Assembly (NCBI RefSeq): GCF_030687145.1
Contig: NZ_CP117460.1
Coordinates: 1,364,001-1,428,000, forward strand
Source: Pseudomonas sp. FP1742
GTDB lineage: Bacteria > Pseudomonadota > Gammaproteobacteria > Pseudomonadales > Pseudomonadaceae
Length of the DNA stretch: 64,000 bases
Direction of reading: 5' to 3'
Shown: one piece after another, positions 9,655 through 19,046 of the stretch
Layout: every line of letters starts with the position of its first letter
Numbering within the stretch: the first letter of the stretch is position 1
Position numbers and translations under genes: made by a program
The notes under the pieces: model-generated
Databases searched by the model: none
Seen by the model: the letters and a program-made list of their open reading frames with translations, nothing else
Told to the model about the DNA's origin: nothing

Positions 9655-10437
9655 TTATTTGCCGCTGTACAGATTCAGATCGCCAAAGTGTTTCTTCTGA
9701 ATGGTGGCGTAGGTGCCATCGTCGTGTAACGCTTTGATACCTTTATCCAGAAGTGCTTTCAGCTCTTTGTTACCTTTCGAGATACCGACAGCAGTTTTGG
9801 CTGGCAGCAATTCGCTGTCGACAGGCTTGCTGACTTCGTAATCGGCGCCTTTTGGCGACTTCAGGAAGCCCAGTTCGGCTTGCAGCATGTCCTGGATCGC
9901 GGCATCGAGACGGCCGGAGGTCAGGTCGGAATACACCTGATCCTGGTTCTGATAGGCCTGGGTTTTCACGCCGGCCTTGTCCAGCACGGCTTTGGCATAG
10001 GCTTCCTGAATGGTGCCTTGCTCGTAACCGACGGTTTTACCCTTCAACGAAGCGACGTCTGTGCTCAGGCCGGAGCCTTTCTTGAACACGTAGGCAGTAG
10101 GGCCGGAGAACAGTTCGCTGGAGAAGTCGATGACTTTTTCGCGGGCTGGAGTGACGGTCATCGAAGAGATCACACCGTCGAATTTATTGGCCTTGAGGCC
10201 CGGAATCATGCCGTCGAAGTCGCTTTCGACCCATTTGCACTTGACCTTCAACTCGGCGCAGATCGCATTGCCCAGGTCGATGTCGAAGCCCACCAGGCTG
10301 CCATCGGCTGCTTTGGACTCGAACGGCGCGTAAGAAGGGTCAACGCCAAAACGCAATTCCTTGTATTCCTTTGCCAGCGCGGAGCCGGCAGCCATGCACA
10401 ACGCCAGTGCAGAAAGGGTCAGCAATGCTTTTTTCAT
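9655..10437 (-). CDS. aotJ: Periplasmic basic amino acid-binding protein AotJ
   Basis: Type 2 periplasmic binding protein of 260 residues, LAO/ArgT class. Signal peptide MKKALLTLSALALCMAAGSALA, then ELRFGVDPSYAPFESKAADG and GFDIDLGNAICAELKVKCKWVE, with the binding-site region ISSMTVTPAREKVIDFS. Captures arginine/ornithine and delivers them to AotQM. It is the first gene of the operon; the promoter must lie within 10438-10855. No ArgR box of the P. aeruginosa type could be recognised there by eye. Confidence 0.94.
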   Translation of the reverse strand: MKKALLTLSALALCMAAGSALAKEYKELRFGVDPSYAPFESKAADGSLVGFDIDLGNAICAELKVKCKWVESDFDGMIPGLKANKFDGVISSMTVTPAREKVIDFSSELFSGPTAYVFKKGSGLSTDVASLKGKTVGYEQGTIQEAYAKAVLDKAGVKTQAYQNQDQVYSDLTSGRLDAAIQDMLQAELGFLKSPKGADYEVSKPVDSELLPAKTAVGISKGNKELKALLDKGIKALHDDGTYATIQKKHFGDLNLYSGK

Positions 10438-10855
10438 TATTCAATCCCTAAGAACCAATATGAGCGCTTGTGGCGCAGAAGTACCTGTTACTGAAAAACG
10501 TAAGACCTATTAAAAGTAGCAATTTCCGAACCAGAGTCCCGAACAAGCGTTTTAAAAGATGATTCAGGAAATGGCAAAGCGGGGTTTGTGCACGAAAACG
10601 GGCATTGCCGGATTCCTGCGCCTGGATGGTGCGTCGTGACTGAAATGGCTTGCCTGAGTGTCATGGGGGCAGGTCCCAATGCCGGGAAGTGAAGACGTTT
10701 GAGCGACGAAGATCCTGTGGGAGCGTGGCTTGCCCGCGAAGAATGCACCGCGGTTTTTCAGGTATTACGCGTCATCGTTCTTCGCGGACAAGTCATGCTT
10801 CCACAGGTTCTGTGCCTGACTTACCGGCATCAGGGCTTGGCCCTTCGCCACCGGA
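10438..10855. other. Intergenic region between the ligase gene and aotJ, with a decayed REP pair
   Basis: 418 bases without a credible gene. The aotJ-proximal part (about 10440-10560) is AT-richer and is the likely promoter region. The remaining part holds the degenerate inverted pair at 10714-10807. In other genomes the ligase gene of this type is usually followed by a helicase and a phosphoesterase gene; no remnant of either is visible here. Confidence 0.6.
10714..10807. repeat. Degenerate REP-type inverted pair
   Basis: Arms 10714-10741 (CCTGTGGGAGCGTGGCTTGC...) and 10780-10807 are imperfect inverted copies of the same element found intact elsewhere in the window. Confidence 0.6.
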
Positions 10856-12544
10856 TCAGGTCAACAAATCCTGCAATGTCGCCAGACTGTCGGCTTCTTC
10901 CACCGACTTATCCTGCCGCCAGCGCAACATCCGCGGAAACCGCACAGCAATCCCGCTCTTGTGCCGTCTCGACAAGGCAATGCCTTCGAAACCCAGCTCA
11001 AACACCAAGGTCGGCTTGACGCTGCTCACCGGCCCGAACTTTTCCACCGTGGTCTTGCGAACGATGCTGTCGACCTGACGGATTTCTTCGTCGGTCAAGC
11101 CGGAATAAGCCTTGGCGAAGGGCACCAGTGCTCGCTCGCTGGCATCCGGCGGGCCGTCCCACACGGCGAAGGTGTAATCCGTGTAGAGACTGGCCCGGCG
11201 ACCATGGCCCTGTTGGGCATAGATCAGCACCGCATCGACACTGAACGGGTCGACTTTCCATTTCCACCACACGCCCATGTCTTTGGTCCGCCCGACGCCA
11301 TACAGGGCATTTCGGGCCTTGAGCATCATGCCTTCGACCCCCAGCCTGCGGGAGGCTTCCCGTTGTCGGGCGAGGTCGAACCAGTCTTCGCCGGTCAGCA
11401 CGGGCGAGGCCAGTACTACCGGGTTTGCGCAGGCGGTGATGAGTTGGTCCAGTTGGGTACGGCGTATGACCTGAGGCTGATTGCGCCAATCTTCACCCTG
11501 CCACTCCAGCAGGTCATAGGCGAGGATGACCACGGGTACCTTGTCGAGGATCTTCCTGTCCAGGATTTTACGGCCGATCCGCTGTTGCAGCAGGGCGAAG
11601 GGTTGCACGGCAGGGAATGCCGACAACTGCGGATCGAAGGCATCCCTGGTGTCCGGTTGTGCGGTTTTCCAGGCGACGATTTCCCCGTCGATCACCGTGC
11701 CATCGGGCAGCTCATGAACCAGGCTGTCAAGCTCCGGGAAATGTTCGGTCACCAGGTCCTCACCTCGAGACCAGATCCACAAGCCCCCATCGCGCTTGAC
11801 CACTTGGGCGCGGATGCCATCCCATTTCCATTCCACTTGCCAGTCACTGGCCGGGCCGAGCAGGGCTTCGAACTGCTCGACCGGTTGCGACAACGCATGA
11901 GCAAGGAAAAACGGGTACGGTTGGCCGCCTCGCTGGGCATGCTCGTCGGGTGCTTCGGGGGCGATCAATTTCAGGTAACTGACGGCGCTCGGACGATTCG
12001 ACAGATCGGTGTAACCCACCAGTCGCTGGGCCACGCGCTTGCTGTCCAGCCCGGCCATGGCCGCCAGGGCGCGGGTGACCAGCAACTTGGAGACACCGAC
12101 CCGCAAGCTGCCGGTGATCAGTTTGATACACAGCATCAGGCTGTGGCGATCCAGTTGCGCCCACAGGGCAGACAGGCGTTTGGCGAGAGTCCGCGGGGGG
12201 ACACCGCGCAGCGGCAGCAATTTGTTTTCAATCCACACGGCCAGTCCGTCGGTAGAGGTATGGCGTGTTTCGGGCAGCACCAGCGAGATGGTTTCCGCCA
12301 GATCACCGACCGCCTGGTAACTCTCTTCGAACAGCCACGGTGAGAGCCCCGAAAGCTCGATCGCCAGTTCTTGCAGCAGCCGTACCGGCACCCATTGCCG
12401 AGGCCGTCCGCCAGCCAGAAAATACACCGCCCAAGCGGCATCTTCGGGCGCGGCCTGGGCAAAATAGTTCTGCATCGCGGTCAGTTTGGCGTTACTTGAG
12501 GTAGTGCCATCGAGTTCGACATACAAGTCGGCAAAGGCTTTCAT
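10856..12544 (-). CDS. ATP-dependent DNA ligase (ligase-associated repair cluster)
   Basis: Protein of 562 residues. N-terminal DNA-binding domain (about 1-210) is followed by the adenylation domain with nucleotidyl motif I EWKWDGIRAQ, where K240 would accept AMP, then motif III-like GTVIDGEIVAW, motif IV EGMMLK and motif V WWKWK. The C-terminal OB domain ends near residue 540. It differs from LigB and LigD; this is the class found with an MBL-fold exonuclease in bacterial DNA damage-response clusters. Its start overlaps the exonuclease stop by four bases, so the two are translationally coupled. The DEXH helicase and PdeM-like phosphoesterase that often complete the cluster are not next to it. 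Confidence 0.9.
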   Translation of the reverse strand: MKAFADLYVELDGTTSSNAKLTAMQNYFAQAAPEDAAWAVYFLAGGRPRQWVPVRLLQELAIELSGLSPWLFEESYQAVGDLAETISLVLPETRHTSTDGLAVWIENKLLPLRGVPPRTLAKRLSALWAQLDRHSLMLCIKLITGSLRVGVSKLLVTRALAAMAGLDSKRVAQRLVGYTDLSNRPSAVSYLKLIAPEAPDEHAQRGGQPYPFFLAHALSQPVEQFEALLGPASDWQVEWKWDGIRAQVVKRDGGLWIWSRGEDLVTEHFPELDSLVHELPDGTVIDGEIVAWKTAQPDTRDAFDPQLSAFPAVQPFALLQQRIGRKILDRKILDKVPVVILAYDLLEWQGEDWRNQPQVIRRTQLDQLITACANPVVLASPVLTGEDWFDLARQREASRRLGVEGMMLKARNALYGVGRTKDMGVWWKWKVDPFSVDAVLIYAQQGHGRRASLYTDYTFAVWDGPPDASERALVPFAKAYSGLTDEEIRQVDSIVRKTTVEKFGPVSSVKPTLVFELGFEGIALSRRHKSGIAVRFPRMLRWRQDKSVEEADSLATLQDLLT

Positions 12545-13572
12545 GCCAACACCTCGGCGCTTTCGGGTTCGAGGGCTGCGTTATCCTCGTCGTCGCCGTA
12601 TTCGGTGCTGAAGCCCATGGCATCCAGACCCTGTTCGCGCAGATGACGCACCAGCACCCCGATCGAGCCATGGGTAACCATCACTCGTTCGGCCCCGGTC
12701 TGTTCGATGGCCCAGAGCAGGCCGGGCCAATCGGCGTGATCGGACAGCACGAAGCCTCGATCCACGCCGCGCCGCCGACGGGGGCCGCGTAAACGCATCC
12801 AGCCGCTGGCAAAGCCATCGCTGTAGTCGCCGAAACGCCGTACCCAAGGGCTGGAACCAGCCGAAGGCGGGGCGAGGACCAGGGCTTTGCGTATTCTGGG
12901 GTCATGCTTCTTTACTTCGCCGGAGTAGATCGTTGGCGGTAAGTAAATACCGTTCTCGCGATAAAGCCGATTGATGGGTTCAACCGCGCCATGCACCAGA
13001 ATCGGACCCAGACCGGCATCGATGCCATGAAGAATCCGCTGAGCCTTGCCGAAGGAGTAGCAAAGCAGCACGCTGGTTTTGTCGAGGGCGGCGTTGGCCT
13101 GCCACCACTGGTTGATCTCGGCAAAAATCTGCGCCTGGGGTTGCCAGCGGTAAATCGGCAGGCCGAACGTCGATTCCGTGATGAACGTGTGGCAGCGCAC
13201 CGGTTCGAACGGCGCGCAGGTGCCGTCGGGCTCGATTTTGTAATCACCGGAGACCACCCAGACTTCGCCCCCATATTCCAGCCGCACCTGGGCCGAACCC
13301 AGCACATGGCCCGCGGGGTGGAAACTCAGTTTTACGCCGTGATGCAGCAATGGCTCGTCATAGGGCAGTGTTTGCAGGTTGATGTCCTGGCCCAGACGCG
13401 CCCGCAGAATGCCCGCACTCGGTGCCGTCGCCAGATAATGTTGATTGCCACGGCGAGCATGGTCGCTATGGGCGTGAGTGATGACTGAACGGTCGACAGG
13501 ACGCCACGGGTCGATATAAAAATCCCCGGGCGGGCAGTACAAACCTTCAGGACGCGCGATAACAAGGTCCAT
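12541..13572 (-). CDS. Ligase-associated MBL-fold DNA exonuclease
   Basis: Metallo-beta-lactamase/beta-CASP-type nuclease of 343 residues, related to SNM1/CPSF73. The metal-binding motif H33-A-H35-S-D37-H38 (VITHAHSDHA), the second ligand region HPAGHVLGSAQV and the SGDYK aspartate are visible; the C-terminal part carries LSDHADWPGLL. Expected to trim DNA ends before sealing by the adjacent ligase. First gene of a two-gene operon with the ligase. Confidence 0.88.
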   Translation of the reverse strand: MDLVIARPEGLYCPPGDFYIDPWRPVDRSVITHAHSDHARRGNQHYLATAPSAGILRARLGQDINLQTLPYDEPLLHHGVKLSFHPAGHVLGSAQVRLEYGGEVWVVSGDYKIEPDGTCAPFEPVRCHTFITESTFGLPIYRWQPQAQIFAEINQWWQANAALDKTSVLLCYSFGKAQRILHGIDAGLGPILVHGAVEPINRLYRENGIYLPPTIYSGEVKKHDPRIRKALVLAPPSAGSSPWVRRFGDYSDGFASGWMRLRGPRRRRGVDRGFVLSDHADWPGLLWAIEQTGAERVMVTHGSIGVLVRHLREQGLDAMGFSTEYGDDEDNAALEPESAEVLA

Positions 13573-13672
13573 ATTGTTACCAGAGAGAAGAGGCCTGTTA
13601 GCTAGGAGGTTCGCGCGGAGCCAGAAGTTCTATTTATTTTCAGGGAGAAATGAAGGCGTTAATCCGGCCGCT

Positions 13673-13763
13673 TTCGCGAGCAGGCTCGCTCCCGCATTTA
13701 ATCGATGTCATGCGCAAAATTTGCGCCTGGAACGGTCAATGGTGGGAGCGAGCCTGCTCGCGA
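13673..13763. repeat. REP-type inverted pair
   Basis: Arms 13673-13696 and 13743-13763, inverted copies of a GGGAGCGAGCCTGCTCGCGA variant, located between the exonuclease gene (reading away) and the acylase gene 3' end. Confidence 0.75.
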
Positions 13764-13821
13764 TGACGGTGTCCGGCTCGTTGCAAAAAACGAACGAGAG
13801 GCCGCGATCGCGAGGAGGGCG

Positions 13822-16272
13822 TTATTTGCCAGGTGTCAACGTCAGCCGCGTCTTGCCATATACCTTGTCAAAGTTCTGCGGTTGCATCGGCAGGCTCATG
13901 TATTGCCCCTTGAGCCATGGCTCGATGCTATCGAGATAGTGCGGGCTGGCCGGGTTGCCGGACTGACCGGTAGCGTTCTGGCCCGTCAGCGGTTCGGCCT
14001 GGCCGAAATCGACGATAAAGCGCATGGCCGGTGCCTGTGTGGCGTTGAAGTCCTGACCCCAGGCGAACGCAGCGGTGTTGAGTGTGGTGTGGTCGCCGCC
14101 GGCTGCCAGCGGACCACGTACGGTCTGACCGTTGGCGTTTTTCCACTCGTAGCGATGCAGTTTGCCCCACTGCCAGGCTTTGTGATCGCCGCCCAATTGG
14201 CTGTCACCCGCGCTGATCGCAGCCGCCAGGCTACGGGCGAGGATCGCTGGTTTGTCTTCTTTCTGCGCAGTGCGTACGTCATCCCAGAACGGACTGTCCT
14301 CACGCCCAAGCAGGTGATCGGCTTGCGCCGCGTAGGACAACTTGCCGTTGGCGATAAAGGCTTTCCACGCCGGGCTGCTTTCCGGGCCCAGTTCGTCGAG
14401 GAAAATCTGTTTGGTGCTTTCCTGCAGGAACAACTCATAAATTGCCGCGTCGGCGGAAGTCGGGCTGAGTTTGCCGTCGAAGGCCATCAAGCGGGTATAC
14501 GCCTCGCGAGCCTTGCCGCGATCGGCCACCGGCAACGCTTCGATGGCTTGTTTGAGCGGCTGGGACATGCCCGGCGCTTCAAACATCTTTTTCAGTTTGG
14601 CGGCGAAGGTGGTGGTCTGGTCGTATTGCATGGCGATCAGGCTGCGGGTGTCGTGTTTGCCCGCGCCCGCCAGTTCGGCCATACGTTCGCCACGCTCCGG
14701 CGCCGCCCAGGAGTTGGACAGCTGCATGCCGTAGCCATGGGGAATGACCCGCTGGTTGGCGGTGCCGAGCCAGCCCTGAGCCGGGTCCTGATCATACGGA
14801 TGGAGCATCGGGTCGGCGTAACCGTCCCAGTCGTAGCGACCTTCCCAGCCCGGCGACGGCAGCAAGCCTTCGCCTTCGCGACGGTTCGGGTAGCGACCGG
14901 TGACTTGCCAGCCGATGTTGCTGGCATCGGCAAATACCATATTCAGGGCGATGGCGCGGATTTCACGGCTGGCGTCCGAGGCTTTCTCGACACTCTGCGC
15001 CCGGGACAGATCGAAAAAGGCGTCCAGGGTTTTATCGTCGGTGAAGTCCGGCGTCTGCAAGGCCAGGCCTAAACCATTCGCCAGTGCGGTGCCTTGGGCG
15101 CTGTTGAGCAGCGGTCCGTGGCGGGTTTCGTACACGGCTTCGCGAATCGGCCGCTGGCCTTTGACGAAGTAGGTTTCGTTGCGCACGATCGCCGGCTGCC
15201 ATTTGCCGCCCACTTCGTAGGAAAGGTCATTGCCCTGGCGTTTGATTTTTTCCAGGAACAGGTCCTGGTTGTCGCCCATGACCGTGGTCATGCTCCACGC
15301 CACTTTGCCGTTGAAGCCACCGAGCACCATGGGTAACCCGGCGATGGTCACGCCGGCGGCCTGGTATTTTGGCGCGTGAATCTGCACGTAGCTGAATAAC
15401 GACGGCACCCCCAGCGGCCCATGGCTGTCGCTGGCCAACAGGCTTTTGCCACTGCGGCTGCGTTGCGGGGCGATCGCCCAGTTGTTCGAAGAGGTGGCGC
15501 CCAGCAGATTCAGGTCCGACAGTTGGCCGGTGGCCTTGCTGATCTCGCTCAGCCCCGGGATTTGCCCGGTGAGTTTGATGCCCTGAAGTTTTTCGGCTTC
15601 AGTCATCGGCAGTTTTTCGTCGGGGGCGGAAGGTGTCAGCCACGCCAGCTTGTCGGTGCTGACGGTCTGGGCCAGCAGCAGCGAGGAAATCTCTTCCGGC
15701 AGGTTCGCCGATTGGCTGAAGTTCAGCAGGCAGAAAATCAGCGCCGAATCTTCCGGCTTCCAGTATTCAGGCTTGTAGCCGGTGGCCGCGAGGTCCGCTG
15801 GCAGTTTGTCGCGGTAACGGAACAGGTAAGCGTTGACCCCGCGGGCATAGACCTCGAAGAACCGCTTGAGGCGTGGCGACGAGGCCTTATACAGCTCACC
15901 CGCGCTTTTCTTCAGATTGACCGCACGCATGTAACGGTCGGCATCGAGCAGGTCCGCGCCGGACATTTCCGCCAGACGGCCCTGGGCCAACAGGCGCAGA
16001 GTGACCATTTGGCTGATGCGGTCGCTGGCGTGCACGTAGCCGAGGGTGAACAGGGCATCGTGGAAACTGTTGCTCTCGATCAGTGGCATGCCCATGGCAT
16101 TGCGGCGAACCGAAACGTTCTGCGCCAGGCCCTTGAGCGGTTGCACGCCGGAGGTGGGCGGGAGGGTGTCCTGGGCGTTCCAGGTCTGACAACCGGTCAG
16201 GCTCAAAACACCGGCCACTGCTGCGGCAACGCCGAACCGGGGAAGAAAATGTGTAAGGGCTGGCGAGGCCAT
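13822..16272 (-). CDS. Penicillin acylase-family lipoprotein (Ntn hydrolase)
   Basis: Protein of 816 residues from ATG 16272, chosen because AGGAG stands seven bases upstream and a lipoprotein signal (GVLSLTGC, Cys28) follows; the longer frame to 16341 has neither. It is made as a proenzyme: N-terminal alpha part, spacer, then the autoprocessing site [13 protein letters not shown], where Ser262 of the SNNW motif should become the N-terminal nucleophile of the beta subunit. The downstream [10 protein letters not shown] and DGYADPML regions fit the family. Relatives cleave amide bonds of penicillins, acyl-homoserine lactones or other amides; the substrate here cannot be told. Likely anchored to a membrane on the periplasmic side. 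Confidence 0.87.
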   Translation of the reverse strand: MASPALTHFLPRFGVAAAVAGVLSLTGCQTWNAQDTLPPTSGVQPLKGLAQNVSVRRNAMGMPLIESNSFHDALFTLGYVHASDRISQMVTLRLLAQGRLAEMSGADLLDADRYMRAVNLKKSAGELYKASSPRLKRFFEVYARGVNAYLFRYRDKLPADLAATGYKPEYWKPEDSALIFCLLNFSQSANLPEEISSLLLAQTVSTDKLAWLTPSAPDEKLPMTEAEKLQGIKLTGQIPGLSEISKATGQLSDLNLLGATSSNNWAIAPQRSRSGKSLLASDSHGPLGVPSLFSYVQIHAPKYQAAGVTIAGLPMVLGGFNGKVAWSMTTVMGDNQDLFLEKIKRQGNDLSYEVGGKWQPAIVRNETYFVKGQRPIREAVYETRHGPLLNSAQGTALANGLGLALQTPDFTDDKTLDAFFDLSRAQSVEKASDASREIRAIALNMVFADASNIGWQVTGRYPNRREGEGLLPSPGWEGRYDWDGYADPMLHPYDQDPAQGWLGTANQRVIPHGYGMQLSNSWAAPERGERMAELAGAGKHDTRSLIAMQYDQTTTFAAKLKKMFEAPGMSQPLKQAIEALPVADRGKAREAYTRLMAFDGKLSPTSADAAIYELFLQESTKQIFLDELGPESSPAWKAFIANGKLSYAAQADHLLGREDSPFWDDVRTAQKEDKPAILARSLAAAISAGDSQLGGDHKAWQWGKLHRYEWKNANGQTVRGPLAAGGDHTTLNTAAFAWGQDFNATQAPAMRFIVDFGQAEPLTGQNATGQSGNPASPHYLDSIEPWLKGQYMSLPMQPQNFDKVYGKTRLTLTPGK

Positions 16273-16353
16273 GGCAAAGCTCCTGCGGGGGTAGTGGCGC
16301 GACAAAGGCGCTACGTTAGTGAGCAGGAGGTGGCCGCGCAAGCGGCGGCTGGG

Positions 16354-16450
16354 TTATTTCTTCTCGGTGATCGCCGGCATCAGGTCGTCCTGTTTGCGTT
16401 TGATGGCTTGCCAGTAGCAAGAGGCGATGCTGAAGTGCGGCAAATTCAAT
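16354..16450 (-). other. Short codon-like ORF end of unknown meaning
   Basis: The minus strand from about 16450 to the TAA at 16354 reads LNLPHFSIASCYWQAIKRKQ then DDLMPAITEKK with the GC-rich third positions normal for this genome. The only possible nearby start is a TTG, and there is no clear Shine-Dalgarno. It could be a tiny gene or the 3' remnant of a lost gene upstream of the acylase. Weak evidence. Confidence 0.25.
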
Positions 16451-16473
16451 GACCTTGCATGGGGAAAGTCGGC

Positions 16474-17025
16474 ATGGAGCTTAAGACAAACGCGGCGCTG
16501 ATCATCATCGATCAACAAAAAGGCATCCTGCATCCCAAGTTGGGCCGTCGAAACAACCCTCAGGCCGAAGAACGCATCCTGGAATTGCTGGGGCATTGGC
16601 GTCGCACCGGGCGGCCGGTGATTCATGTGCAGCACCTGTCCCGCTCAGCGGATTCAGTGTTCTGGCCACAGCAGTCGGGGGTGGAGTTTCAGGAACGTTT
16701 TCAACCCTTGAGCGGCGAACAAGTGGTTCAGAAGCAGGTGCCGGATGCATTCTGTTCGGCCGGGCTGGAAGCGAGTCTGCGCGAGGCGGGGATCGATCAG
16801 GTGATCATCGTTGGCGTGGCGACCAACAATTCGGTGGAGTCCACGGCGCGAACGGCCGGCAACCTGGGGTTTGAGGCGTGGGTTGTAGAGGATGCGTGCT
16901 TTACCTTCGACAAAGCGGATTATTTCGGCAATGCCCATTCAGCTGAAGAAGTGCACGCGATGTCGCTGGGGAATCTGCATGGGGAATATGCGACGGTCGT
17001 CAGCACTGTACAGATCTTGAAATGA
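16474..17025 (+). CDS. Isochorismatase-family hydrolase with Ser in the nucleophile position
   Basis: Alpha/beta hydrolase-like protein of 183 residues; start ATG 16474 (MELKTNAALIIIDQQKG) preferred over ATG 16459, which has no upstream ribosome site. The catalytic Asp (IIDQQKG) and Lys (VQKQVPDAF) of the Asp-Lys-Cys triad are present. The motif that carries the nucleophile reads GVATNNSVESTARTAGN, so serine replaces cysteine. Relatives hydrolyse amides such as nicotinamide, or vinyl ethers such as isochorismate. With Ser it may be a different chemistry or a non-catalytic member. Single gene, plus strand. Confidence 0.8.
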   Translation: MELKTNAALIIIDQQKGILHPKLGRRNNPQAEERILELLGHWRRTGRPVIHVQHLSRSADSVFWPQQSGVEFQERFQPLSGEQVVQKQVPDAFCSAGLEASLREAGIDQVIIVGVATNNSVESTARTAGNLGFEAWVVEDACFTFDKADYFGNAHSAEEVHAMSLGNLHGEYATVVSTVQILK

Positions 17026-17042
17026 GGTGACTGTCAGTCCGT

Positions 17043-17135
17043 CTTCGCGAGCAAGCCCGCTCCACATTGGATCTGCTGTATACGCACAATTTGTGGCTGA
17101 CGCAGTTCAATGTGGGAGCGGGCTTGCTCGCGAAG
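17043..17135. repeat. REP-type inverted pair
   Basis: Arms 17043-17066 and 17111-17135 are inverted copies of the window's common element, located between convergent genes. Confidence 0.82.
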
Positions 17136-17172
17136 GCGATTCAACAGGCGAAGAAATTATCCGCCCGAAGCC

Positions 17173-17391
17173 TCAAGCCCCGTGGCACTTCTTGAATTTC
17201 TTGCCGTTGCCGCACGGGCAAGGGTCGTTACGGCCGACGTCTTTCAAGGCATTGCGCACCGGTTCCTGGTGGGCGTGGCCGCAGTTCGGGCCGTGGACAT
17301 GGCCATGGTCGTGATCATGGTGGTCGTGATGGTCGTGATGGTCATGATCATGGTTGCAGTCAGGGCCATGGACGTGGGGTTGCTGGGTCAT
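17173..17391 (-). CDS. SEC-C motif protein with His/Asp-rich N-terminus
   Basis: A 72-residue protein; start ATG 17391 chosen because GGAG lies eight bases upstream and the frame above it is antisense noise. Residues from about 5 to 40 are an almost unbroken run of His and Asp in HD and HDHH units, flanked by two HGPxC copies (HGPDC, HGPNC). The C-terminus is a SEC-C zinc finger, [20 protein letters not shown], as at the end of SecA. The two halves together suggest a small zinc- or nickel-binding protein, perhaps a metal store or a ribosome/SecB contact. Its start overlaps the LEA-2 lipoprotein gene by four bases, so they are one operon. Confidence 0.82.
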   Translation of the reverse strand: MTQQPHVHGPDCNHDHDHHDHHDHHDHDHGHVHGPNCGHAHQEPVRNALKDVGRNDPCPCGNGKKFKKCHGA

Positions 17392-17882
17392 CGGGGTCGC
17401 TCCGGAATTAAATCGGCGGCGATTATCACGCCATTGCGCGCCAGGTGCACGTAGTGCGCGATGAATAAACCGGTTTCCAGCGTTCCTTCCAGGCGATAGG
17501 GGATGGGTTGGTCGGGTTTTTTCAGTAATTTCACCAGGTCCCGGACTTTGGGCCACAGGTTGGTGCGGATCGGCACCTTGAAATAGGCGCTGCGTTTGGG
17601 GCCGACAGTGAACCAGTGTTCGTGCTCGCCTTCGGTCAGCAGTATGTCGCCCAGGTGAATGCGATATTCCAGGGCGCGTACCGTCAGGTCTTCGTCATTG
17701 GGATTGTCGACGCGAAAATGCAGCAGGAATTTCTGCTCCAGCAACTTGGCCCGGACCACCTCGACTTTGACCAGATGTACCTGCGGGTCCGGCAAGTCGT
17801 CGCTGAACCATGACGCGCAGCCGCCGAGTCCCAGGCACAGAAGCAAGGTGAGTAGCTGTAATACGCACCGGCGGATGGTCAT
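17388..17882 (-). CDS. LEA type 2 (WHy) domain lipoprotein
   Basis: Exported lipoprotein of 164 residues with signal and lipobox LGLGGC (Cys22) followed by ASWFSDDLP. The rest is a single LEA-2/WHy beta-sandwich: [27 protein letters not shown], with the conserved NPN motif. Bacterial WHy proteins are linked to desiccation and freeze tolerance, but the precise role is not known. Coupled by a four-base overlap to the SEC-C protein gene downstream. Confidence 0.85.
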   Translation of the reverse strand: MTIRRCVLQLLTLLLCLGLGGCASWFSDDLPDPQVHLVKVEVVRAKLLEQKFLLHFRVDNPNDEDLTVRALEYRIHLGDILLTEGEHEHWFTVGPKRSAYFKVPIRTNLWPKVRDLVKLLKKPDQPIPYRLEGTLETGLFIAHYVHLARNGVIIAADLIPERPR

Positions 17883-17941
17883 GGTCGTATTTTTCCCTTT
17901 GTAGCAGCCTCGCAGGCTCGGCAGCTGCTACAGGCATCACC

Positions 17942-18418
17942 TCAAGCGCCGAAATAACTCGCGCAGCACTTCTTGAATTTCTGCCCGCTGGCGCATGGGC
18001 ACGCATCGTTACGCCCGGCCTTGAGTGGCACGGTAGGGTCGATGAAGTACCAGCGGCCGGCGTTCTGCACGAATGACGAACGTTCGCGGTGGCTGTGTTC
18101 GCCGGCACTGTCGTGCCAGCGAGCGGTGAAGGTGACGAAGGCATGCTCCGGCTGACCGCCGAAGACCTCGGCACTTTCCACTTCCAGGCCCAGCCAGGTG
18201 CTTTGGGCGCTCCAGTCGCTGATCGATTGGCGATCCAGGCCGGCCTGTTGCGCGGGCAGAGTGGTCGCTACCAGATAATCGATCAGCCCCAGCACATAGG
18301 CGCTGTAGCGCGAACGCATCAGGACTTCGGCGCTAGGGGCCGGATGGCCGGCATGGTAATGACCGCAGCAGGCATCGAGCAGCGTGCCGCTGCCGCAGGG
18401 GCAAATGGATGTACTCAT
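17942..18418 (-). CDS. ychJ: YchJ-family SEC-C protein (UPF0225)
   Basis: Protein of 158 residues from ATG 18418. It has two zinc-finger-like SEC-C motifs, one at the N-terminus ([14 protein letters not shown]) and one at the C-terminus ([20 protein letters not shown]), around a central NTF2-like part with [19 protein letters not shown]. This is the standard YchJ architecture. Function is unknown. It is four bases from the DUF6231 gene and lies in the same direction as the LEA-2/SEC-C pair, so two SEC-C proteins are encoded within 1.3 kb. Confidence 0.9.
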   Translation of the reverse strand: MSTSICPCGSGTLLDACCGHYHAGHPAPSAEVLMRSRYSAYVLGLIDYLVATTLPAQQAGLDRQSISDWSAQSTWLGLEVESAEVFGGQPEHAFVTFTARWHDSAGEHSHRERSSFVQNAGRWYFIDPTVPLKAGRNDACPCASGQKFKKCCASYFGA

Positions 18419-18422
18419 TGCG

Positions 18423-18920
18423 TTACCACCAGTATTTCCCGAAGTTTTCCGGATTGGCCCAGAAGCGTGAGTTGAGCCAGTCGGGCACCTGTTTGTAGTC
18501 AAGCAGATCGTAGGTAAACAGCGTCAGCACTTGTTCGTCGCGCTGGAAGCGTTCGCTGGCTTGCAAGGCCAGGGAAAAAAAATCCGTCTCCTGCCAGCCG
18601 CTGGCGGGCAAGTCGGCAAGCACCGCAATGCGACTGGCATTGAGGTTGCGGATCCCGCCGAGCAGATTCAGGCCGTCGCGCTTGGGCAAGTGTTCGAGGC
18701 AGTCGACCACCAGCGCCAGATCAAACCGCTGCGCCGCCAGTTCGGCCGGCAATGCTCCGGGCGCGGCAAAAGCGACGATGCTCTCCGGGTGCGCGAGTTT
18801 GAACGCCTCGAGCGCGGGGAACTCACTGGCGCCAATCAGCAGCAGACGCGCCGGGGCGTAACGATCAAGCAAAGCGGCCAACGCCTGCTGGGGCGTGCGC
18901 GAAGAAATACCTGCAATCAT
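18423..18920 (-). CDS. DUF6231-type protein, Rossmann-like
   Basis: Protein of 165 residues. The motif [18 protein letters not shown] followed by [25 protein letters not shown] resembles the layout of an S-adenosylmethionine-dependent methyltransferase (motif I, then the post-motif acidic and EHL segment), but the glycine-rich loop is incomplete, so activity is doubtful. The C-terminus ends in aromatic residues ([10 protein letters not shown]). Probably co-transcribed with ychJ, whose start is four bases past its stop. The family assignment is from memory of the sequence pattern. Confidence 0.65.
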   Translation of the reverse strand: MIAGISSRTPQQALAALLDRYAPARLLLIGASEFPALEAFKLAHPESIVAFAAPGALPAELAAQRFDLALVVDCLEHLPKRDGLNLLGGIRNLNASRIAVLADLPASGWQETDFFSLALQASERFQRDEQVLTLFTYDLLDYKQVPDWLNSRFWANPENFGKYWW

Positions 18921-19046
18921 CGAAGATCCTCAATCAGAGCGCCAAGACTAGCTTGTCTTGTTGAGCGGTTTAAGCAAAAAGCAGCGATCTTCCGTGAACA
19001 TAGGGCAAAACAGCAATGGCCTATTGCTGGCGGAGATTAAAAGTCC

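Noticed and set aside
10961..12343. 460-codon open frame antisense to the DNA ligase
   Set aside because: Ligase motifs are on the minus strand; the plus-strand product is compositionally odd and has no ribosome site.
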